Source: Patescibacteria group bacterium (GTDB lineage: Bacteria > Patescibacteriota > Microgenomatia > Woykebacterales > 2-01-FULL-43-14). Taken from it: a DNA stretch of 37,636 bases. The notes beneath the pieces were generated by a model, which did no database searches, was not told the DNA's origin, and saw only the letters and a program-made list of their open reading frames with translations. The stretch's first letter is position 1; every line of letters starts with the position of its first letter. The translations under genes were made by a program, and so were the position numbers. Below are positions 1 through 6,527 of the stretch, piece by piece. The stretch is from NCBI GenBank assembly GCA_023485445.1, contig JAMCZT010000012.1:1-37636 (forward strand), given 5' to 3'.

Positions 1-43
1 ACAAGACTCTTTCAGTCTTTGTTAATTTAGTATGTTTGCTCAA
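1..43 (-). CDS. Partial unknown gene, 5' end only
   Basis: Only the first 14 codons lie in the window; the gene runs off the left edge on the minus strand. The start is a TTG at 43-41 preceded, five bases away, by a very strong Shine-Dalgarno sequence (AGGAGGTGA, 57-49). The visible N-terminus is basic (MSKHTKLTKTERVL). No function can be assigned. It is divergent from the small membrane gene at 344, so the 300 bases between are a shared upstream region. Confidence 0.5.
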   Translation of the reverse strand, partial: MSKHTKLTKTERVL

Positions 44-71
44 AATATTCACCTCCTAACTAGTTCAGGAA

Positions 72-335
72 GTGAATTTTACTCTTAATTATTTATCTAG
101 GGGGTTGCAATCGTTTTTAGAACTCGTGAGGACTATCTCCGAAGACTGCGGCTGCTTATCTAAGGAGTGGACGATAAACTCCGGTAGTATGAGTGTTGTA
201 GTTCGACTGAGGATTGCTACACACGATGAGTGTTCTTTTGGACATTATCCTCGTGCAAAGCTAATGACGAACCGGAGTACTATGCGGTAGATCTTTGGTT
301 GATGCTTCAAACTGAAGTTATTAAAGGAAGGAGGT
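72..335. other. Gene-free divergent region with RNA-like self-complementarity
   Basis: No credible gene: the 72-codon track ORF here has no Shine-Dalgarno site and a non-coding look. Complementary segments are visible: ACTCCGGT (178-185) with ACCGGAGT (271-278), and inside it GTGTTGTAG (193-201) with CTACACAC (217-224, one bulge), competing with CACGA (222-226) against TCGTG (251-255). This could be a structured leader of the gene at 344 (plus strand) or of the partial gene at 43 (minus strand). I do not recognise a known riboswitch. Confidence 0.3.
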
Positions 336-343
336 GAGAAAAG

Positions 344-517
344 ATGGAAATTGTTTGGCAGATCTTGATCATATATGCTTTCCTCGCGGCGATCACGATG
401 ATTCTATCATTTGCGATTAGCCGGGCGGGGGCGTGGAATTCTTTCGGATACGGACTTTTCTGGCCATTCTACTGGTGGGAGACGCTTCCCACTTTGGCCA
501 GCTTACGAGAGAGGTAA
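344..517 (+). CDS. Small membrane protein, 57 aa, unknown
   Basis: Too short for the ORF track but convincing: ATG at 344 follows a strong site, AAGGAAGGAGGTGAG. The protein is one N-terminal hydrophobic helix (about residues 4-25, LIIYAFLAAITMILSFAI) followed by an aromatic, tryptophan-rich stretch (FWPFYWWE) and a basic tail. This suggests a single-pass inner-membrane protein with an interfacial aromatic segment. It is monocistronic: a strong terminator-like hairpin starts seven bases after its stop. Function unknown. Confidence 0.65.
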   Translation: MEIVWQILIIYAFLAAITMILSFAISRAGAWNSFGYGLFWPFYWWETLPTLASLRER

Positions 518-524
518 GACTTTT

Positions 525-570
525 GGGGCCGCAGCGATACAGGACTTTCGAGTCTTTTGCGGCCCCTTTT
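525..570 (+). terminator. Rho-independent terminator after small membrane gene
   Basis: GGGGCCGC (525-532) pairs with GCGGCCCC (559-566), followed by TTTT. The loop holds a small inner hairpin (GACTTTCGAGTC). Confidence 0.7.
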
Positions 571-801
571 CCTAAGCAAACCAGCAGCTGGTTAGAAGAA
601 ATAGGGTAGGTTTTTAAAGAAATTTAAAGACAGAAATCCGTCTTTGATGTAAGAAGACTCTTTATCTTTTATGATAGGGTAAAAGGTAAAGGCCTTGCCA
701 TTGGAGACGGGTTTTTGTTTGCGCCGAAACCTATAACGGTGGAAACGAAGAGAAGGAAATGATACGATAAAGATGGATCAATTGTTGGCAGTCCCATAGC
801 A
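571..801. other. Gene-free interval
   Basis: I see no gene. An open frame around 640-762 interrupted by one TGA was considered as a remnant, but the next bases form a good promoter, so I treat the stretch as intergenic. A short hairpin (AAAGAC/GTCTTT) lies near 625-645. Confidence 0.4.
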
Positions 802-830
802 TTGACAGAAACTTGGTTAAATGATAAAAT
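802..830 (+). promoter_or_regulatory. Sigma70-type promoter for gene at 877
   Basis: TTGACA (802-807), 17-base spacer, TAAAAT (825-830). The start codon lies 46 bases downstream with AAAGGAG in front. Confidence 0.7.
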
Positions 831-876
831 ACTAGCCAAAATCCTTGAAAAAAAGGAAAATTAAAAGGAGAGTGAC

Positions 877-1290
877 ATGGCCACACGTTTCATTAAATGG
901 TTGAACGGAAAACTCATCCGCTTGGCTTCCTTCAGCTATGAGGCCGAAGTAGAAATTACGACGAGGAAGCCGCCTTTCTGCCGAAACGTTCAGCTTGCCT
1001 GTGTAGGTGCAGAAAGTTGGTTTTTCCAGACGAAGGTTGGACGTGGGATCGACCTTATCCTCCTGGTAATCAGCTTACTAGGCGTCGTATTAATAGGTTA
1101 CTTGGCCTATATGCTCATACCAAAGGTTGTGCCTCAAGCGGAAGGGTTTTTTATCCAGATAGGTTTTGCCCTCGGGGTACTACTAGGATTCCGGTTGCTT
1201 GGTTTTCTTCTGTTTGACGTGATAGGCGGGGGAATACGTTGGATTTTTCGAAATCTGGCCTATCGCTGCCCCATTCGGTTTGAAGACTAA
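877..1290 (+). CDS. Two-helix membrane protein, unknown
   Basis: 137 aa with its own promoter and Shine-Dalgarno site (AAAGGAGAG). Residues 1-55 are a basic soluble N-terminal part. Two strong hydrophobic segments follow, about residues 59-83 (LILLVISLLGVVLIGYLAYML) and 91-117 (FFIQIGFALGVLLGFRLLGF), with a short polar C-terminus that contains a Cys-Pro. No family is recognised. It is monocistronic, ending in a terminator. Track ORF 1017-1217 is a shadow of it. Confidence 0.65.
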   Translation: MATRFIKWLNGKLIRLASFSYEAEVEITTRKPPFCRNVQLACVGAESWFFQTKVGRGIDLILLVISLLGVVLIGYLAYMLIPKVVPQAEGFFIQIGFALGVLLGFRLLGFLLFDVIGGGIRWIFRNLAYRCPIRFED

Positions 1291-1311
1291 GCTGAGGCGG
1301 TAGGTCATTTC

Positions 1312-1346
1312 TTTAGCGCTGGAAATTTTTTCTGGCGCTTTTTTCT
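1312..1346 (+). terminator. Rho-independent terminator
   Basis: AGCGC (1315-1319) pairs with GCGCT (1335-1339), followed by a run of T. Confidence 0.5.
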
Positions 1347-1366
1347 TGATTAAAACCCTATAGCGG

Positions 1367-1395
1367 TTGACGGGCTTATTTGAGTATGATAAAAT
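1367..1395 (+). promoter_or_regulatory. Sigma70-type promoter for 1439/1921 operon
   Basis: TTGACG (1367-1372), 17-base spacer, TAAAAT (1390-1395). Confidence 0.7.
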
Positions 1396-1438
1396 TTGGC
1401 CATTAGAAAATCAATCCGAAGAGGAGGAAGAGAGATAA

Positions 1439-1918
1439 ATGAACTCTGAAACTGCTTTACCGCTTGGCGATCCAAATCGTCCCAAACAGGTAGCTGCAGC
1501 TTTAGGAGGGAACTTTTACAATGAAGGAACAGAATATTGCCGATTATGGTTAGCCAGCCACCGAGGAGACTGCCAAGAATGCCGATCATATTTGGGGTGT
1601 CTAAAGGCCCGTCAGCTTGACTTGATCATGACTGAGCTTATCAGAGCGCATCTTGATCTGATGGACACCTTAAATACCCTAAACGAATATCGACAAGCTT
1701 GTTTTGGATGCTCTCTTTGGGAGTGCCCGCGCAATCTCAATGACGCGCTTACTTTTGATCAGCAAGTGGAACTAGCAATAGGCAAGAGCGCGGAGTCTGA
1801 GCGGGAGCTGGTTTCCCAGTGGTTAAGAGTGACAGCGGCTTCTTCCGTGAGACAACTAGAACAAGTTATCGGGGAAAGGATTGAACATGAGGAAATCTGT
1901 TCAAGAAAGGAGGTTTGA
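1439..1918 (+). CDS. Cys-rich hypothetical protein
   Basis: 159 aa, ATG after a GAGGAGGAAGAG site. It carries paired cysteines in the middle (CRLW, CQECRSYLGC) and again later (CFGCSLWEC), eight in all, so a metal-binding or disulfide-rich fold is possible. The C-terminal third is helical and acidic. There is no signal peptide and I recognise no family. Its stop is two bases before the ATG of the PHP phosphoesterase, so the two are co-transcribed and probably translationally coupled. Confidence 0.6.
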   Translation: MNSETALPLGDPNRPKQVAAALGGNFYNEGTEYCRLWLASHRGDCQECRSYLGCLKARQLDLIMTELIRAHLDLMDTLNTLNEYRQACFGCSLWECPRNLNDALTFDQQVELAIGKSAESERELVSQWLRVTAASSVRQLEQVIGERIEHEEICSRKEV

Positions 1919-1920
1919 GA

Positions 1921-2586
1921 ATGGTCAAGATTGATTTTCACTCGCACACCATTTACTCCTCAGACTGTCACGTTTCTTTATCGACTTACGTTCAAGCCAT
2001 GTCTGAACGGGGCATTATCCCGGCGGTGACTGATCACAACAACATGGAGGCGGTTTGGAAATTAAGAAAAGATTTCCCCACTTTTAAATTCATCCCAGGT
2101 GAAGAGATCAAAACAACGGGTGGGGAAATCATCGGACTGTTTCTAGAGGAAGCCATTCCGAAAGGCTTAACGCCAAAGGAAACCGTCAGAAGAATTCGGG
2201 AACAAGGCGGCCTAGTTTATGTTCCCCATCCTTTCGACGGGTTGAGGAAAAAGTCAGCCTTGGGCTGGAAAATGCTGGAGGTTATTCATGAAGTGGATGT
2301 GGTCGAGGTCATAAATAGTCGGGTTTATTTGCCAGGAGACCGAAAGCGAGCGGATGACTTAGCGGGAATCAAATCGCTAAGGAAAGCGGCGGGAAGCGAT
2401 GGCCACAGTCGAGGCGAGTATGGGCGTGCTTTTGTTTACCTCCCGGACTATGCCTTAGAAGGTCCGAGGGTGATGCTGGATGCTTTGGCCGTAGGTTTGC
2501 TTGGCGGCGGTTGGTCCTCGATTTGGGTTCGAGGACACAGTACAGCAGCCCGAGTTAAAAAGTTTCTCGGGATGGCTCCTGAGTAA
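1921..2586 (+). CDS. PHP-domain metal-dependent phosphoesterase
   Basis: 221 aa. The ORF track begins at a TTG (1915), but the ATG at 1921 sits seven bases after AAAGGAGG and is the better start. PHP motifs are in order: DFHSHT (HxH metal ligands), VTDHNNME, PGEEI, VPHPFDG and GSDGHSRGEYG. Members of this superfamily are stand-alone phosphoesterases; length and motif order fit a PHP core without fused domains, the substrate is unknown. It is distinct from the PHP domain fused to PolX at 6528. Second gene of the 1439 operon. Confidence 0.85.
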   Translation: MVKIDFHSHTIYSSDCHVSLSTYVQAMSERGIIPAVTDHNNMEAVWKLRKDFPTFKFIPGEEIKTTGGEIIGLFLEEAIPKGLTPKETVRRIREQGGLVYVPHPFDGLRKKSALGWKMLEVIHEVDVVEVINSRVYLPGDRKRADDLAGIKSLRKAAGSDGHSRGEYGRAFVYLPDYALEGPRVMLDALAVGLLGGGWSSIWVRGHSTAARVKKFLGMAPE

Positions 2587-2592
2587 GATTAG

Positions 2593-2621
2593 TTGAAACT
2601 AAACGTTGATCGTGGTATGAA
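2593..2621 (+). promoter_or_regulatory. Sigma70-type promoter for gene at 2651
   Basis: TTGAAA (2593-2598), 17-base spacer, TATGAA (2616-2621). Confidence 0.5.
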
Positions 2622-2650
2622 TTAAGTAGAGATTTTTTGGAGGGAGTGGA

Positions 2651-2866
2651 GTGGCGACGCGAATCACGATCCTAGAGCTGTCCAACTTGCTAGGAGGGAA
2701 GCCAAGGTATACGAGGCTGAAAGATGGTCAAAGATTGCAGTTGGGGTTCAGAATGGTTCGAATTGGCGAGCGATTTGGCGTAATACTTTTGAATCCTGTG
2801 CCCTATGACCCGTCGGAGTCGCCTAGCAATGGACAAAATGATTCCTCGCTGGAAATGGGAGATTGA
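2651..2866 (+). CDS. Small hypothetical protein
   Basis: 71 aa from a GTG preceded by GGAGGGAG. The first 55 residues look like a small beta-rich domain; the tail is polar and acidic. No family recognised. It is a single-gene unit with a promoter just upstream and a strong terminator 18 bases after its stop. Confidence 0.5.
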   Translation: MATRITILELSNLLGGKPRYTRLKDGQRLQLGFRMVRIGERFGVILLNPVPYDPSESPSNGQNDSSLEMGD

Positions 2867-2883
2867 TCAAGGAGATGGGACTT

Positions 2884-2924
2884 GGGGTTGTTGAATTTTA
2901 TCATTCGGCAACCCCTTTCTTTTT
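2884..2924 (+). terminator. Rho-independent terminator
   Basis: GGGGTTG (2884-2890) pairs with CAACCCC (2909-2915), extended by GAA/TTC, then a T-rich tail. Confidence 0.75.
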
Positions 2925-3120
2925 GGAAAAATGGAGCTGGTGACCGTAACTGGCTTGGACCTATTTGAGCACGATGACTATATCAATCGGTCTCCGCTAT
3001 TACGTTACAGCTGATTTTATTTTACAACTTGATGAATTAAAGCCAACTTAAAAAGATCAATTTCTTTATGTTTGAAGAGATTTTTGGGAAACTAAAAAGG
3101 TTAAGAAGATACAGTTAAGA

Positions 3121-3126
3121 TATACT
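3121..3126 (+). promoter_or_regulatory. -10 box in front of RNA element copy 1
   Basis: TATACT, 11 bases before the conserved ACCGAATGATCC. The same hexamer precedes copy 2 at 31952. No good -35 box is visible. Confidence 0.5.
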
Positions 3127-3130
3127 AAAA

Positions 3131-3250
3131 TTGAGTCACCGAATGATCCCCGTGGTGAAAGTACCTTACTGTTAGGGAACGAACGTTGGACGTAGTGCCC
3201 TTATGATCCATCTCGGGAAGTCTAACTTCCCTGCCACGGGGACCGATCTT
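3131..3250 (+). ncRNA. Structured RNA element, copy 1 (unknown family)
   Basis: A 52-base block from 3138 is about 88% identical to one at 31961 (46 of 52 positions). The outer helix pairs CCCCGTGG (3148-3155) with CCACGGGG (3234-3241); inside are the core hairpin CCTTA-CTGT-TAGGG and a copy-specific hairpin GGGAAGT/ACTTCCC. Differences from copy 2 in the outer helix keep pairing. Unlike copy 2 there is no T-tract after the closing helix, so here it may be the 5' leader of the gene at 3295. I do not recognise a known riboswitch or sRNA family. Confidence 0.6.
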
Positions 3251-3294
3251 AAAAAGTCATTGCATAAAATTGCGATTTCTGAAATATTAATCCT

Positions 3295-4041
3295 ATGGAA
3301 GAGAATATATCTAATCAACCAGTAAATCCTAAAGAAACTACAACCCAACCTACTTCTAATTCTATTAATAACCAAAGAGGAAATACATTAATCCTTTTAG
3401 GAGTTCTATTTTTACTTTTGGTAGTTGGTGGTGGAGCTTATTATTTAGGAACGAGGAATCAGAGTAATTTTCAAAACTCTCCACAATCGACTCCTACGCC
3501 AACTGTGAAACCATCTCAAGACTTACAAGTTACCTCCAATCAGTCAGGTATTTTTGAAAAATCTCAAATAGTGTTTGAGAAAGATATACCGTCTTCTAAT
3601 AAAAAGTTGATAGTTTTTAATACAAAAAACAATATTGAAGGATTCGATTCCGAACTTTACGCTACAAATAGTACTTATAATAGACAATCAGCCAAAAAGA
3701 TTGATGTTAAATTAGTTAGTATTGCTAAATACGAAGCATTTGTTTCTCCTAGCAGTACTAAATCTTATGTTGTGCTAAATTCAAGTTTAGGAGATGGACA
3801 AGAGTTTTATGTTATAGAGTCAGATGGAAATTTAATTGGTGATGAAATTATTAAAATTAACTATAAAGCAATTGGATATGGTGTTAAGTTTGGTTGCCAA
3901 TGTGAAACTAGTTTCAAAGAGTGGAATGATAATACACACTTCACATTAAAAATTGTAAACGGGACTGGTGAAGAGTATGAAATTCTTGTTGATGCCGCTA
4001 CAGGCAAAGTGAACGAATCCTCTTTCAAAAAGATCAAATAA
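3295..4041 (+). CDS. Membrane-anchored surface protein, unknown
   Basis: 248 aa. Residues 1-28 are polar and cytoplasmic (rich in N, T, Q), residues 29-52 a transmembrane helix (TLILLGVLFLLLVVGGGAYY), then a Thr/Pro/Ser linker and an exported domain of about 160 residues with a lone CQC motif. The gene is markedly more AT-rich than its neighbours, which suggests recent transfer. No Shine-Dalgarno site precedes the ATG. The anchor motif YYLGT recurs in the protein at 29595. It lies between RNA copy 1 and a tRNA-Thr fragment, so it is probably cargo of a decayed mobile island. Confidence 0.65.
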   Translation: MEENISNQPVNPKETTTQPTSNSINNQRGNTLILLGVLFLLLVVGGGAYYLGTRNQSNFQNSPQSTPTPTVKPSQDLQVTSNQSGIFEKSQIVFEKDIPSSNKKLIVFNTKNNIEGFDSELYATNSTYNRQSAKKIDVKLVSIAKYEAFVSPSSTKSYVVLNSSLGDGQEFYVIESDGNLIGDEIIKINYKAIGYGVKFGCQCETSFKEWNDNTHFTLKIVNGTGEEYEILVDAATGKVNESSFKKIK

Positions 4042-4069
4042 TAATTAAAAAATCACTAAATTTCTGTAT

Positions 4070-4106
4070 CTCGTAAATCGTTAGGTTCGACTCCGGTCGT
4101 CGGTAT
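4070..4106 (+). pseudogene. 3' fragment of tRNA-Thr(CGT), candidate att scar
   Basis: CTCGTAA matches an anticodon loop with Thr anticodon CGT, and GGTTCGACTCCGGTCGTCGG matches the T-arm and acceptor 3' strand of a bacterial tRNA-Thr. The 5' half of the tRNA is missing and the anticodon and T stems do not pair fully. A tRNA 3' segment from anticodon loop to acceptor is the usual duplicated part at an integrase attachment site. Confidence 0.5.
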
Positions 4107-4211
4107 AAATTTTTCTGAAGCTAGCGAAAAACTGCTGAAAAATTAGGTTCGAACTAAAGAAAATCTTGCTTTGAAGGGTAAAAGTGGAGATTTTTAATAA
4201 CTACTCTGAAT

Positions 4212-4285
4212 TGGAGCGGGATACCAGAATCGAACTGGCGCTTCCACCTTGGGAAGGTGGCGCACTGCCACTATGCAAATCCCGC
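4212..4285 (-). tRNA. tRNA-Gly(CCC)
   Basis: Complete cloverleaf on the minus strand: acceptor GCGGGAT/ATCCCGC, anticodon stem CCACC/GGTGG with loop TTCCCAA (anticodon CCC), T-arm CCAGTTCGATTCTGG, and an encoded CCA at 4214-4212. The intact gene stands about 100 bases from the tRNA-Thr fragment. Confidence 0.9.
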
Positions 4286-4358
4286 ATTGTATAGATTTTA
4301 CCATATGAATATCTCCCGCTCAAGACGGGCTAAAATTTCAAAGCCAACACGAGAAAAT

Positions 4359-5087
4359 CTAGGGGCTACTCAAGGAAGGAATTGATAAGACTTGGTTTGG
4401 TCGGATTAGACCTACCCTTCCGTCAGCAAACAAACCTACTTTATCTGGATTAGCCGCCTGGATTTTTACCCAAGCATAGCCGTTTCCGTAGTAGTGCTGC
4501 GCGAGGTCCCAAAGGGTGTCCCCATTTTGGACTACGTGGGGAGCAGAAGTAGATTTTTCGCTACTATTTAACCCTGAACCGTTACTGTTTGCAGTTCCGT
4601 CTGGCTGGCCTGTTTTAGGCATAGCGGTATTGGTGTTGCTGACATTCGCTTTTGGAATAATAAACACGTTTCCAGCGTGGATAATCTGGGGGTTTGCCAG
4701 ATTATTGGCACGGCTGATCTCCGGCCATTTATTGCAATCGCCTAAAAATCTCGCGGCGATTTGGCAAAGGTTGTCTCCCCTAACGACAGTGTAAGTCGAA
4801 GGCGAAACGGTTGCCACTGGATCCGGCGTGCTAACCTTTGGCGGTTGGACATTCTGAGCCAAGTCCTTCTTTTGGTTTTGGCTTTGATTTTCTTGACTTT
4901 TATCACTTACTTCGGGAAGTAAACTTTGCTGAGTTACCTCGACTGATTGTTTCGGGGCAACTTGCCGTTGGGGTCTCGAAACGGTCGAAAGAACCACAAA
5001 ACCAACAACGATAATCAGCAATGCCGCCAGTCCTGAAGCCAGCGTTGATTGTCTACGAGCTACAAAGCTCCAAAATTTTTCTTTCAT
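4359..5087 (-). CDS. Membrane-anchored double-LysM protein
   Basis: 242 aa: short basic N-terminus, transmembrane helix at about 17-36, a Gln/Ser/Pro-rich linker to residue 97, LysM 1 at about 98-145 (YTVVRGDNLCQIAARFLGD) and LysM 2 at about 184-237 (HVVQNGDTLWDLAQHYYGNG). LysM binds the N-acetylglucosamine backbone of peptidoglycan, so the protein probably tethers membrane to wall or spaces the periplasm. It has no catalytic domain. The protein at 16114 has the same architecture, including the insertion before the last strand of LysM 2 (DGR..LIRP), and is a paralogue. LysM 1 has two Cys that may bridge. No clear Shine-Dalgarno site. Confidence 0.85.
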   Translation of the reverse strand: MKEKFWSFVARRQSTLASGLAALLIIVVGFVVLSTVSRPQRQVAPKQSVEVTQQSLLPEVSDKSQENQSQNQKKDLAQNVQPPKVSTPDPVATVSPSTYTVVRGDNLCQIAARFLGDCNKWPEISRANNLANPQIIHAGNVFIIPKANVSNTNTAMPKTGQPDGTANSNGSGLNSSEKSTSAPHVVQNGDTLWDLAQHYYGNGYAWVKIQAANPDKVGLFADGRVGLIRPNQVLSIPSLSSP

Positions 5088-5166
5088 AATCTTTTAGTAA
5101 TTTCTTTATTCTGTAGATTTTTTTGGATTTGATTTCTACTCCTAAATTTGGCAGTAATAAGACGTG

Positions 5167-5194
5167 AAGTGAAATGGCAGCTAGTGTTTCACTT
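5167..5194. promoter_or_regulatory. Perfect inverted repeat upstream of LysM gene
   Basis: AAGTGAAA (5167-5174) and TTTCACTT (5187-5194), 12 bases apart, about 80 bases before the minus-strand start at 5087. It could be an operator or an RNA hairpin in the leader. Confidence 0.4.
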
Positions 5195-5299
5195 AGAAAA
5201 AGAGGATTGTTTTGTTTCTTCTCTCGACCTTAACTATGTTAGTAATACTATCAGATTTGAATAAGATTCGTCAACCAGACGAGCTTTTGGAAGAAAAAT

Positions 5300-5340
5300 G
5301 AGGTTATCGAGAAAGTTTTTGATGAATTCTCGGTAACCTC
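5300..5340. terminator. Strong hairpin, terminator for gene at 5361
   Basis: GAGGTTATCGAGAA (5300-5313) pairs with TTCTCGGTAACCTC (5327-5340) over 14 pairs with one G-T wobble. It follows the minus-strand gene 5361-5492; no long T run, so termination is inferred. Confidence 0.55.
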
Positions 5341-5360
5341 AAATAAAGATTGTCCTTGTT

Positions 5361-5492
5361 TCAGTCGTCCTGGATCTCGTACAGGACTTGTTTTTCCATT
5401 TCGATGGCGATCAGTTGAGCAATGCGATCATCTATCGTTGACCAAAAATGCCTTTTCCTTATCCTGACGATTGATAGGGTTTTCGTCTCCAA
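5361..5492 (-). CDS. 43-residue protein missed by the ORF track
   Basis: On the minus strand a TTG at 5492 follows AAAGGAG by seven bases and opens a 43-codon frame ending in TGA at 5363-5361. The peptide (METKTLSIVRIRKRHFWSTI...) has a basic N-terminal half and an acidic helical C-terminal half rich in Glu, Ile and Gln; there is no membrane segment. A textbook promoter (TTGAAA, 16 bases, TATACT) lies upstream and a strong hairpin downstream, so this is a complete small transcription unit. No family recognised. Confidence 0.6.
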   Translation of the reverse strand: METKTLSIVRIRKRHFWSTIDDRIAQLIAIEMEKQVLYEIQDD

Positions 5493-5543
5493 GAGATTTC
5501 TCCTTTCTAATTTTTTGAAGATTTCTCTCCATCATTGAGATAC

Positions 5544-5571
5544 AGTATACACGAAATAAGCAAATTTTCAA
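5544..5571 (-). promoter_or_regulatory. Promoter for the 43-residue gene
   Basis: On the minus strand: TTGAAA (5571-5566), 16-base spacer, TATACT (5549-5544). Confidence 0.65.
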
Positions 5572-5590
5572 GGGGATGGTTGTCTAGCAT

Positions 5591-5623
5591 TAAAAAACAC
5601 CATTTTAGCGGTGTTAAAAAAAA
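5591..5623 (-). terminator. Terminator behind tRNA-Asp
   Basis: AACACC (5596-5601) pairs with GGTGTT (5610-5615). Read on the minus strand it is followed by a T run, just downstream of tRNA-Asp. Confidence 0.6.
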
Positions 5624-5650
5624 TGTCAGCTATCTAAAGTTTAGCGAAAA

Positions 5651-5728
5651 TGGCGGGGCGGACGGGATTCGAACCCGCGACCTCATGCGTGACAGGCATG
5701 CGCTCTAAACCGGCTGAGCTACCGCCCC
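5651..5728 (-). tRNA. tRNA-Asp(GTC)
   Basis: Minus strand: acceptor GGGGCGG/CCGCCCC, D-arm GCTCAGCCGGTTTAGAGC, anticodon stem CATGC/GCATG with loop CTGTCAC (anticodon GTC), T-arm CGGGTTCGAATCCCG, discriminator G and encoded CCA. Confidence 0.92.
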
Positions 5729-5903
5729 AAGACTGACCTTGATATTTTACCAGGTTTGGATTAGCTTCGTCAACTATCGACGGTTTGGGAATGCGGTTTC
5801 AGCAAGCTCGAAAAGTGTTCTTGACAGCTTAATGATTTTAGGAGTATTTTTTTAAAACCTTCTAGACAGAAAAGAAGATCACTACATGGAGAGGAGAAGG
5901 ATC

Positions 5904-6446
5904 GTGGACGATTTTCCAAAAGGGGGACTGATCGGTTTTTTTGGGTTGGGGGAGTCTTGGGAGTTGGGGGAAAGAGTCGGAGGGATAATTGGCGAAGCTG
6001 GATATCAGCTGGTGGTGTATTCTGACGGACCAGAAGCTCATCGAGGCGCTTGTACTGGGTTCGAAAAAGCGGTAAAAGCCAAAGGATGGGGTTTGCATCT
6101 CGCAAGAACGTCTCAAGCCAATCCGGAGACTTTCATCAGCCAGTCACGTGATGCAGTCATTGTCAGTTTAAACAGCACCGATCTTAAGTTTTATTTTTCC
6201 GTTGTCGCGATTCTTGCTCTGGCCGCTTCATCGAAGCGTTCTATTGGTGTTTTGGCCACAGGATCACTGATGGGACATATTCCAGAACTCCTTTTTGGTT
6301 ATCGGCATCAAGATACGGAGAACGGATTTGTCGTTATCATCGATCAGTTTGACTCAACGTTGAAATATGAAGAACAAAGGATTAGGGGGGTAGAGAAAGC
6401 CGTCCTAGGCGTAATTAACGCCTTAACAAATAAGAGAAAAAAGTAA
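5904..6446 (+). CDS. Rossmann-fold protein, SLOG/LOG-like
   Basis: 180 aa from a GTG at 5904. The track's ATG at 5886 lacks a ribosome site and overlaps GGAGAGGAG, which sits seven bases before the GTG. A glycine-rich first strand (GLIGFFGLGESWELGE) and the order of beta strands fit the nucleotide-binding SLOG superfamily (LOG or TIGR00725-like), but the typical GGGxxGxM-type motif is not clear. A strong terminator follows. Substrate unknown. Confidence 0.55.
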   Translation: MDDFPKGGLIGFFGLGESWELGERVGGIIGEAGYQLVVYSDGPEAHRGACTGFEKAVKAKGWGLHLARTSQANPETFISQSRDAVIVSLNSTDLKFYFSVVAILALAASSKRSIGVLATGSLMGHIPELLFGYRHQDTENGFVVIIDQFDSTLKYEEQRIRGVEKAVLGVINALTNKRKK

Positions 6447-6453
6447 GATTTGG

Positions 6454-6489
6454 ACGTCGAAGGAATTAACCCCTTCGGCGTTTTCTTTT
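6454..6489 (+). terminator. Rho-independent terminator
   Basis: CGTCGAAGG (6455-6463) pairs with CCTTCGGCG (6472-6480), followed by TTTTCTTTT. Confidence 0.8.
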
Positions 6490-6527
6490 GCAAAAAAATT
6501 TGCTAGAATTCCCTTAGGAGTATACCT

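Noticed and set aside
72-290. 72-codon ORF on the plus strand
   Set aside because: No ribosome site, no coding-like composition, and the region is self-complementary.
640-864. Open frame with one internal TGA, as a possible decayed gene or recoded stop
   Set aside because: The 3' part coincides with a textbook promoter (TTGACA-17-TAAAAT), there is no ribosome site, and other genes show no sign of TGA recoding.
2931-3014. 27-codon ORF (MELVTVTGLDLFEHD...)
   Set aside because: Reads like a protein but is very short, has no ribosome site, and follows a terminator; at most a gene fragment of the island.
3138-3190. Group II intron domain V, from GGTGAAAGT
   Set aside because: The short match is not in a 34-base domain V hairpin, and there is no reverse transcriptase.
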